From the NCBI RefSeq assembly GCF_002113125.1, contig NZ_NEJP01000008.1, positions 186,001-250,000 on the forward strand: DNA of 64,000 nucleotides, read 5' to 3'. Origin of the DNA: Pseudomonas sp. B20(2017) (GTDB lineage Bacteria > Pseudomonadota > Gammaproteobacteria > Pseudomonadales > Pseudomonadaceae). The notes beneath the pieces were generated by a model. The model was not told where the DNA came from. It worked only from the letters and a program-made list of their open reading frames with translations, and did not search any database. How positions within the stretch are numbered: position 1 is the first letter of the stretch; every line of letters starts with the position of its first letter. Both the position numbers and the translations under genes were made by a program. Shown in pieces: positions 57,958-64,000 of this stretch.

Positions 57958-59262
57958 ATGACTCAGAATTCCATCACCCGCAGTTGGGTCGCTTCGGCCA
58001 ACGGTCACACCGAATTCCCGCTGCAGAACCTGCCGCTGGGCGTGTTCAGCATCGAAGGCTCGGCGCCGCGTGCGGGCGTGGCGATTGGCGAACACATCTT
58101 CGATCTGCAAGTGGCGCTGGAGGCCGGTCTGTTCGACGGCGCCGCGCGTAGTGCGGTCGAAGCCATGCACGGCGGTCAGTTGAACGCCTTCTTCGAACTC
58201 GGCCGCGATGCCCGCGTTGCGTTGCGTGAACGCCTGCTGGAGCTGTTCAGCGAAGGCAGCACTCATCGCGGCAACATCGGAGCCCAGGGTGCAAAACTGC
58301 TGCCATTGGCCGCCGATTGCCAACTGCATCTGCCGGCGCGTATCAGTGACTACACGGACTTCTACGTCGGCATCGAGCACGCGCAGAACGTCGGCAAACT
58401 GTTCCGTCCGGACAACCCGCTACTGCCGAACTACAAACACGTGCCGATTGGCTACCACGGTCGTGCATCCACCGTACGCGCCTCCGGCGCCGACGTGCGC
58501 CGCCCGAAAGGCCAGACCCTGCCAGCCGGTGCGACCGAGCCGACCTTCGGCCCGTGCGCGCGTCTGGACTATGAGCTGGAGCTGGGAATCTGGATCGGTC
58601 AGGGCAACGAGATGGGCGAGCCGATTGCCATTGGCGATGCTGCCGAACACATTGCCGGTTTCTGCTTGCTCAACGACTGGTCGGCCCGTGACATTCAGGC
58701 CTGGGAATACCAGCCGCTTGGCCCGTTCCTGTCCAAGAGCTTCATCACCAGCGTCTCGCCATGGGTGGTGACTGCCGAAGCGCTGGCGCCATTCCGCATC
58801 GCGCAACCGGCGCGCCCGGAAGGTGATCCGCAGCCATTGCCGTACCTGTTCGACAAGCGCGATCAGGATGGCGGTGGCTTCGACATCGAGCTGGAAGTGC
58901 TGCTGCTCACCGAGAAAATGCGCGAGCAAAACCTGCCGGCCCATCGCCTGACCCTGAGCAACACCCGCTACATGTACTGGACCGTTGCGCAAATGGTCGC
59001 GCACCACAGCGTCAACGGTTGCCAGTTGCAGGCCGGTGACCTGTTCGGTTCGGGCACCTTGTCCGGCCCTGAAAACGGTCAGTTCGGCAGCCTGCTGGAA
59101 ATCACCGAGGGCGGCAAAAAACCGATCGAACTGGCGTCCGGCGAAGTGCGCAAATTCCTTGAAGACGGCGACGAAATCATCTTGCGCGCTCGCTGCGCCC
59201 GCGAAGGTTTTGCCTCGATCGGTTTCGGCGAGTGCCGTGGCACCGTGCTGGCGGCACGCTGA
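57958..59262 (+). CDS. fahA: Fumarylacetoacetase
   Basis: 434-residue metal-dependent hydrolase splitting fumarylacetoacetate to fumarate and acetoacetate. The N-terminal SH3-like part (about 1-118) is followed by the catalytic beta-roll with metal ligands in DYTDFYVG, DYELELGIWIG and LLNDWSARDIQAWE. The catalytic His is in GYHGRASTVRASG. Second gene of the homogentisate operon. Confidence 0.96.
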   Translation: MTQNSITRSWVASANGHTEFPLQNLPLGVFSIEGSAPRAGVAIGEHIFDLQVALEAGLFDGAARSAVEAMHGGQLNAFFELGRDARVALRERLLELFSEGSTHRGNIGAQGAKLLPLAADCQLHLPARISDYTDFYVGIEHAQNVGKLFRPDNPLLPNYKHVPIGYHGRASTVRASGADVRRPKGQTLPAGATEPTFGPCARLDYELELGIWIGQGNEMGEPIAIGDAAEHIAGFCLLNDWSARDIQAWEYQPLGPFLSKSFITSVSPWVVTAEALAPFRIAQPARPEGDPQPLPYLFDKRDQDGGGFDIELEVLLLTEKMREQNLPAHRLTLSNTRYMYWTVAQMVAHHSVNGCQLQAGDLFGSGTLSGPENGQFGSLLEITEGGKKPIELASGEVRKFLEDGDEIILRARCAREGFASIGFGECRGTVLAAR

Positions 59263-59274
59263 CAGGAGCGGGTC

Positions 59275-59910
59275 ATGGATCTTTACACCTATTACCGTTC
59301 CACCTCGTCGTACCGGGTGCGGATCGCGCTGGCACTCAAGGGCCTCGACTATCAGGCGCTACCGGTCAATCTGATTGCAGCGCCTGGCGGCGAGCATCGG
59401 CAACCGGCGTATCTGGCGATCAATCCCCAGGGCCGGGTGCCGGCGCTGCGCACGGACGAAGGCAAGTTGCTGATTCAGTCACCGGCGATCATCGAGTACC
59501 TGGAAGAACGCCATCCACAGGTGCCGTTGCTGCCCGATGACCTTGTTGCCCGCGCACAGGTGCGCGGGGTGGCGGCGGTGATCGGCTGCGATGTACATCC
59601 GTTGCATAACGTCAGCGTGCTCAATCGCCTGCGCGGTCTGGGGCATGACGAACCGCAGGTCAACGAGTGGATCGGCCACTGGATCAGTCAGGGGCTGGCG
59701 ACGGTGGAGCAGTTGATCGGCGACAGCGGTTTCTGTTTTGGCGAGTGGCCCTGTGTGGCTGACGTGTACCTGATTCCGCAGTTGTACGCGGCCGAGCGGT
59801 TCAACGTTTCGTTGGAGGCCTATCCACGGATTCGTCGAGTGGCCGCGCTGGCCTCTGAACATCCGGCATTCATTGCGGCGCATCCGGCGAATCAGCCGGA
59901 CACCCCGTAA
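59275..59910 (+). CDS. maiA: Maleylacetoacetate isomerase
   Basis: 211-residue zeta-class glutathione transferase that isomerises maleylacetoacetate to fumarylacetoacetate. The active-site loop STSSYRVRIAL (SSxxR type) is at about residues 9-19, and QSPAIIEYLEE marks the glutathione site. It starts 12 bases after fahA, with CAGGAG upstream. Completes the route from homogentisate to fumarate and acetoacetate. Confidence 0.95.
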   Translation: MDLYTYYRSTSSYRVRIALALKGLDYQALPVNLIAAPGGEHRQPAYLAINPQGRVPALRTDEGKLLIQSPAIIEYLEERHPQVPLLPDDLVARAQVRGVAAVIGCDVHPLHNVSVLNRLRGLGHDEPQVNEWIGHWISQGLATVEQLIGDSGFCFGEWPCVADVYLIPQLYAAERFNVSLEAYPRIRRVAALASEHPAFIAAHPANQPDTP

Positions 59911-59914
59911 CCCC

Positions 59915-60003
59915 TGTGGGAGCGAGCTTGCTCGCGAAGAGGGAGGGTCAGCGCGAGTAATGTCGCCTGACTGACCGCTTTCGCGAGCAAGCTCGCTCCC
60001 ACA
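59915..60003. repeat. Paired REP element after maiA
   Basis: TGTGGGAGCGAGCTTGCTCG on the left and CGAGCAAGCTCGCTCCCACA on the right. It sits between maiA and the MFS gene and may reduce read-through or protect the maiA mRNA end. Confidence 0.88.
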
Positions 60004-60055
60004 ATAGATCTGCGCTGTGACCATAAAATCATAAAAACAAAACAGGTACCTTGCG

Positions 60056-61426
60056 ATGCACAACCAGATTGCCAGCTTCCGGGCGGCACTCGACGCCCGT
60101 CCTGTGTCCCGCTTTCAGTGGTTACTCCTGATTCTTCTCGCCTTGCTGCTGGTCACCGACGGCTATGACGCCCAGGTGCTCGGTTACGTGGTGCCGGCAT
60201 TGGCGCAGGACTGGGGTCTGGAAAAGTCCGCGTTCGGCCCGGTATTCAGCGCCAACCTTCTGGGCCTGACCCTCGGCTCGCTCGCCGTGACGCCGCTGGC
60301 CGATCGCTTCGGCGTTCGACGGATTCTGCTCGCCTGCGTGCTGATTTACGCCAGCCTCACCGTGCTGATGGTGTTCGCCGACTCCCTGAATACCCTGATG
60401 ATCGCGCGCTTCATCTGCGGCATCGGCATGGGCGGCGCGATGCCCAGCGCCATGGCGTTGATGTCGGAATATTCACCGCCACGCCTGCGTACGTTGATGG
60501 TGACGCTGGCGGCCTGCGGCTTTTCATTCGGCGGTGCTGCGGGTGGTTTTGTTGCAGCCGGCTTCATCGACCGGTTCGGCTGGCAAGCGGTGTTCCTCGC
60601 TGGCGGCGTCACGCCGTTGCTGCTGTTTCCGTTTCTCTGGTGGATGCTGCCGGAATCCTTGCCAAGATTGCTGCGTGACGCGCCGCCCTATGCACGCCTG
60701 CGCAAAGTCACCGCGCGGATGCTGCCGGACTGGCAGCCACCGGCCGCATCGGTCGAACAGAACGAACGCGAGCAGGGCAGCAAACTGACCGTGGTGGAGT
60801 TGTTCCGCAACGGTTACGCCCGCCCGACCTTGCTGATCTGGTCGACGTTTTTCGTCAGCCTGATCCTGCTGTATTTCATGATCAGCTGGCTGCCGTCGCT
60901 GCTGCTGGAAAGTGGCCTGAAGCTCAACGAAGCGAATCTGGTGACGTCGATGTTCCTGTTCGCCGGCACGCTGGGGGCGATCTGCATGGCGTGGTTCGCC
61001 GACCGTTTGAAAAGCAAGGTGCGGCTGCTGTCCGGCGTGCTGGCAGGCGCGGCGCTGTGCACGATCCTGCTGGGCCTGAATCACGACAACCCGCGTTATC
61101 TGGTGGCCTGTGTGTTCGCGGCGGGGTTCTGCATCATCGGCGGGCAACTGACGCTCAATGCGTTCGCCAGCAATTTCTATCCGGCCCACGTGCGCGCCAC
61201 CGGCACTGGCTGGGCGTTGGGAGTGGGGCGGTTCGGTTCGATTCTCGGGCCGCTGTTCGGCAGCCTGTTGCTGGCGATGCACATTCCGGTGGAGCAGATT
61301 TTCTTCTTCTGCGCGATTCCGGCAGTGATTGCGGCGTTGCTGATCATTCAGGTGCGTTTGCCTTCGCAGCTTGCGCAAAATCCTGTGGGAGCGAGCTTGC
61401 TCGCGAAGAACGATAACGCGGTTTGA
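60056..61426 (+). CDS. MFS transporter, aromatic acid:proton symporter type
   Basis: 456-residue inner-membrane transporter with 12 predicted helices. The first helix carries DGYDAQVLGYV, equivalent to the DGxD motif of the AAHS (PcaK/BenK-like) group, and loop 2-3 has ADRFGVRR. Its place after hmgA-fahA-maiA suggests an aromatic acid feeding the homogentisate route, but the substrate is unknown. The last residues (NPVGASLLAKNDNAV) are encoded by a REP element, so the natural C terminus seems to have been extended or replaced. The ribosome site is weak. Confidence 0.87.
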   Translation: MHNQIASFRAALDARPVSRFQWLLLILLALLLVTDGYDAQVLGYVVPALAQDWGLEKSAFGPVFSANLLGLTLGSLAVTPLADRFGVRRILLACVLIYASLTVLMVFADSLNTLMIARFICGIGMGGAMPSAMALMSEYSPPRLRTLMVTLAACGFSFGGAAGGFVAAGFIDRFGWQAVFLAGGVTPLLLFPFLWWMLPESLPRLLRDAPPYARLRKVTARMLPDWQPPAASVEQNEREQGSKLTVVELFRNGYARPTLLIWSTFFVSLILLYFMISWLPSLLLESGLKLNEANLVTSMFLFAGTLGAICMAWFADRLKSKVRLLSGVLAGAALCTILLGLNHDNPRYLVACVFAAGFCIIGGQLTLNAFASNFYPAHVRATGTGWALGVGRFGSILGPLFGSLLLAMHIPVEQIFFFCAIPAVIAALLIIQVRLPSQLAQNPVGASLLAKNDNAV

Positions 61427-61471
61427 CTGATCGACCGCGTCGCCTGATTCGCGAGCAAGCTCGCTCCCACA
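61384..61471. repeat. Paired REP element overlapping the MFS 3' end
   Basis: TGTGGGAGCGAGCTTGCTCG begins inside the coding region of the transporter (61384), and the stop codon lies at 61424-61426 in the centre of the element. The facing arm ends at 61471, six bases before the convergent SirB1-like stop. Confidence 0.88.
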
Positions 61472-61476
61472 AGGGA

Positions 61477-62280
61477 TCAGTGGACGACTGAGTTCGGCGG
61501 CAGATGCCCCAGCCGTTCCGTCAGGCGAAGTCGCTGAATCGGGTCGTCACTGAGCAATAGCGCGTGCTCCAGGTCGAAACGCTCGGCGTTCGGGCAATCG
61601 AGGCGCTGGTACAGACTGGCCCGCGCCAGATAGTCGGCGGCGCTTGCGTTGCCCAGTTCGAGCACGCGCTCGGCATCGATCAGCGCCGCGATGAAGTCGT
61701 CGTGGGTCAGGTGCAATTGGCGCAGGTTGCGTGAAAGACGCTGAAGCATCTGCACCGGTTCGGCAGTCAGCAGGTGGTCGGCGTTGAGTTTCATCTGATG
61801 GCCGTACTGGCGATGCAGCAGTTCGCGGCAATCGTTCGGATACAGGCGCCGTCCGCCGCATGGATCGAGCAGGTGATCGGCCCCGGGAACCTTCAGCAGG
61901 AAGTGGCCGGGGAAGTTTACGCCAACCAGTGGGATCTCCAGACCACGGGCCAGTTCCAGGGCGATCAGTGCCAGCGCCAGCGGTTGGCCGCGTTTGGTCT
62001 GCATGACTTTGTGCACCATCGCGGCCTGTGGGCGCAGCGGTATGAAATCATCTTGCGCGAAGCCCAGATCGGTCATGCGCCGCAGCAGCGGTTGCGCCAG
62101 CTCGCTGACCGGCAGCAACGGCAAGCCATAGCTGACCCGCTGCTGCAGTTCCTTGAATTCCTGCAACAGCGCTTCGGGATCGGCTTGTTTGTCGTGTTCG
62201 GCGGCCATCCACAACGCGGCTTCGAACAGCGCGGGCGGTGAACGGTGCAGACAATCGAAGAAACGTTGGCGCGGACTCAT
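61477..62280 (-). CDS. SirB1-like transglutaminase-fold protein with TPR
   Basis: 267-residue cytoplasmic protein. The N-terminal part (about 30-165) is the transglutaminase-like SirB1 domain with QTKRGQPLALALIALELARGLEIPLVGVNFPGHFLL. The catalytic Cys of true transglutaminases is not apparent at this place (GQPL), so it may be non-enzymatic. The C-terminal 90 residues look like TPR helices. Stand-alone gene; function unknown. Confidence 0.83.
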   Translation of the reverse strand: MSPRQRFFDCLHRSPPALFEAALWMAAEHDKQADPEALLQEFKELQQRVSYGLPLLPVSELAQPLLRRMTDLGFAQDDFIPLRPQAAMVHKVMQTKRGQPLALALIALELARGLEIPLVGVNFPGHFLLKVPGADHLLDPCGGRRLYPNDCRELLHRQYGHQMKLNADHLLTAEPVQMLQRLSRNLRQLHLTHDDFIAALIDAERVLELGNASAADYLARASLYQRLDCPNAERFDLEHALLLSDDPIQRLRLTERLGHLPPNSVVH

Positions 62281-62464
62281 CTAAATCTCCGGGGCATGCC
62301 TCGTTTTAGCCCCGTCTTTGCCATTCGTCCAGTGCCGGGCCGCTCTGCCATCGGGTTATGCCACAACCCTCCGATCGGTGGTGGCGCTTATTCCGGCGCG
62401 CTTCAGCAATTTTCAGGCGCAAGCCTATACTGGCGTCTACCAGAAGTGATTCGGGAGCTTGCCG

Positions 62465-63484
62465 ATGTTCGCTCTCATGCAAAGCACTCGCCTGGAATCG
62501 CTGCACCTTAGCGTTGATCCGGTGTCCGGATTGAAGGCGGTCATTGCCATTCATAACAGTCGTCTCGGGCCAGCCCTGGGCGGGTGTCGTTATCTTGCCT
62601 ACCCGAACGACGAATCCGCTGTCGAGGACGCCATACGCCTGGCCCAGGGCATGAGCTACAAGGCCGCGCTGGCAGGTCTCCCCCAGGGCGGAGGTGTCGC
62701 CGTGATCGTGCGGCCGGCCCACGTGGAAAACCGCGCCGCTCTGTTCGAAGCTTTCGGGCGCTGCATCGATCAACTCGACGGCCGCTACATCACCGCCATC
62801 GACAGCGGCACGTCAGTGGCGGACATGGATTGCATCGCCCAGCAAACCCAGCATGTCACCAGCACCACCTCGGCCGGCGACCCGGCGCCGCATGCGGCGA
62901 TGGGTGTCTTCACCGGGATTCGCGCCACGGCCATGGCGCGGCTGGGCAGTGACAACCTCGAAGGCTTGCGCGTGGCGATTCAGGGGTTGGGAAATGTCGG
63001 CTTTGCGCTCGCGGAGCAGTTGCACGCAGCGGGGGCCGAACTGCTGGTCAGTGATATCGACCACGGCAAGGTGCAACTGGCGATGGAACAGCTCAACGCT
63101 CATCCGATCGCCAACGACGCGTTACTCAGCACGCCGTGCGACATCCTCGCACCGTGCGGCCTTGGCGGTGTGCTTAACAGCCACACGGTCACCCAGTTGC
63201 GCTGCTCGGCGGTGGCGGGCTCGGCCAACAATCAGCTGACGCATCTGGACGTCGCCGATCAACTGGAACGGCGCGGCATCCTGTATGCGCCCGATTACGT
63301 GATCAATGCCGGCGGGCTGATCTACGTTTCCCTCAAGCACCGGGGCGAAGAACTGACGACCATCACTGCGCACCTGTCGAAGATCAGTTCGCGACTGACC
63401 GAAGTCTTCGCCCACGCCCAGGCAGAAAAGCGTTCACCTGCGCGGGTGGCGGACGAGCTGGCGGAAAAGGTGTTGTACCGCTGA
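62465..63484 (+). CDS. Leu/Glu/Phe/Val dehydrogenase homologue with Lys-to-Val change
   Basis: 339 residues from the ATG at 62465, with GGGAG 8 bases upstream; a TTG at 62459 is less likely. Amino-acid dehydrogenase of the leucine-dehydrogenase size class: N-terminal catalytic domain (about 1-145) and a Rossmann domain with IQGLGNVGFALAE. The first lysine (MSYKAALAGL) and the catalytic Asp region (AIDSGTS) are present. The glycine loop, however, reads LPQGGGVAVIV, with Val where the family has the catalytic Lys (GGGK). Activity is therefore doubtful. Confidence 0.88.
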   Translation: MFALMQSTRLESLHLSVDPVSGLKAVIAIHNSRLGPALGGCRYLAYPNDESAVEDAIRLAQGMSYKAALAGLPQGGGVAVIVRPAHVENRAALFEAFGRCIDQLDGRYITAIDSGTSVADMDCIAQQTQHVTSTTSAGDPAPHAAMGVFTGIRATAMARLGSDNLEGLRVAIQGLGNVGFALAEQLHAAGAELLVSDIDHGKVQLAMEQLNAHPIANDALLSTPCDILAPCGLGGVLNSHTVTQLRCSAVAGSANNQLTHLDVADQLERRGILYAPDYVINAGGLIYVSLKHRGEELTTITAHLSKISSRLTEVFAHAQAEKRSPARVADELAEKVLYR

Positions 63485-63503
63485 TTTTGTCCGGGCATGA
63501 AAA

Positions 63504-63531
63504 AGCCCCTGAGTCTTTCAACTCAGGGGCT
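63504..63531. terminator. Bidirectional terminator between dehydrogenase and yebG
   Basis: AGCCCCTGAGT-CTTTCA-ACTCAGGGGCT is a perfect 11-bp stem. On the minus strand it is followed by TTTTT, making it the terminator of yebG; on the plus strand it lies 19 bases after the dehydrogenase stop. Confidence 0.9.
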
Positions 63532-63549
63532 ATTCAATTCAAGTGTCGC

Positions 63550-63894
63550 TTACTTTGCAGCCTTCGCCGCTTTTGCAGGCTTGGCTGGCGCTTCTGCCGG
63601 TTCAGCCACCTCTGCAGGCTCGGTTGCCACAACCGGTGCCGCTGGTGCGTTGATCAGCTCCGACAATGCGTCAGGCTGGCTCTTGAACGCCCGGGCGAAC
63701 ACATCGCGGTTCTTCGCCATGAAGATCCCGACTTCTTCCACTTGCTGTTCGCTCAACGAAGGAACGGCTTTTTCCAGCACTTCGGCCAACAGTTCGGCCA
63801 GTTCGAGCATTTTGTCATGACGGTCAGCTTCGGCTTTATCCATGAACAAGCGCTCCAGATCTCGGCTGCTGCGGTATACCACTTCGACGGCCAT
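63550..63894 (-). CDS. yebG: YebG family DNA-damage-inducible protein
   Basis: 114-residue protein. The N-terminal 75 residues match YebG (MAVEVVYRSSRDLERLFMDK, DKMLELAELLAEVLE). The C-terminal 40 residues are a low-complexity Ala/Pro/Glu/Lys tail (PAEAPAKPAKAAKAAK). E. coli YebG is an SOS protein of unknown role. A LexA-type box lies 44 bases upstream of the start, supporting SOS control here. Confidence 0.9.
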   Translation of the reverse strand: MAVEVVYRSSRDLERLFMDKAEADRHDKMLELAELLAEVLEKAVPSLSEQQVEEVGIFMAKNRDVFARAFKSQPDALSELINAPAAPVVATEPAEVAEPAEAPAKPAKAAKAAK

Positions 63895-63937
63895 TCACCA
63901 CCTCACATGCCTTCACATTAAGTTGTCTTTGCGACTA

Positions 63938-63953
63938 CTGTATCTATATACAG
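63938..63953. promoter_or_regulatory. LexA (SOS) box upstream of yebG
   Basis: CTGTATCTATATACAG fits CTG-N10-CAG, the gammaproteobacterial LexA operator, with outer CTGT/ACAG symmetry. It is 44 bases before the yebG start, in promoter position. Confidence 0.85.
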
Positions 63954-64000
63954 CGAAAAGGATAAGCGAATCCCTGCGCTTTGGGTAGTGGCTTTTCAAT

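Noticed and set aside
56671..58380. Minus-strand frame of 569 codons opposite hmgA/fahA
   Set aside because: Shadow frame across two well-supported genes.

Overview
The window is chromosomal DNA from a Pseudomonas of the P. fluorescens group. The evidence is high GC, the pseudomonad gene order around rpoN, mla-murA-his and hisC-algW, a fused cysNC, the hmgR/hmgA-fahA-maiA cluster, and many paired REP elements of the TGTGGGAGCGAGC type. The subgroup cannot be fixed from sequence reading alone. No rRNA, tRNA, CRISPR array, transposase or phage gene was seen.

Layout. 1-8060: a ZIP transporter, then on the minus strand the envelope and nitrogen-PTS block kdsD-kdsC-lptC-lptA-lptB-rpoN-hpf-ptsN-rapZ-ptsO. 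8236-16188: plus-strand mlaFEDCB-ibaG-murA-hisG-hisD-hisC. 16189-20384: a variable islet inserted between hisC and algW. It holds a TonB receptor with a DUF4198 partner, a broken tail of algW, a broken tail of hisC and a small orphan gene. 20385-32934: algW, a NIF3-like gene, cysD-cysNC, a repeat-rich gap, a PlsC-type acyltransferase, pta, a DUF3565 gene, an FKBP-type isomerase, glutathione peroxidase, an Old Yellow Enzyme and a glycosyltransferase. 33072-41795: cysZ, trxB, then HopJ-like/DUF1244/folX/folE/folM and an ABM-domain protein. These are followed by a LitR/PplR-type MerR regulator, a PilZ-like protein, a short LOV blue-light receptor and a flavodoxin. 41785-46711: a LysR regulator with cidA/lrgA-cidB/lrgB, a class II aldolase, a hydrolase and a short-chain dehydrogenase. 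47254-55694: DUF1302-DUF1329, a MalT-like LuxR regulator and a 797-residue dermonecrotic-toxin-like protein. 55713-63894: hmgR, hmgA-fahA-maiA, an MFS transporter, a SirB1-like protein, a Leu/Glu dehydrogenase homologue and SOS-regulated yebG.

The most interesting parts are these. (1) The hisC-algW islet has a mosaic structure: an algW tail and a hisC tail are fused at a shared 12-bp word, the signature of homology-facilitated illegitimate recombination. (2) A 44-bp near-perfect palindrome covers the start of the TonB receptor. (3) A probable light-response module pairs a B12-site-less LitR with a LOV receptor, a PilZ-like protein and pterin genes. (4) A toxin-like orphan lies beside a LuxR regulator. 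(5) The Leu/Glu dehydrogenase homologue has valine where the family has its catalytic lysine. (6) A terminator-like hairpin lies between hisG and hisD.
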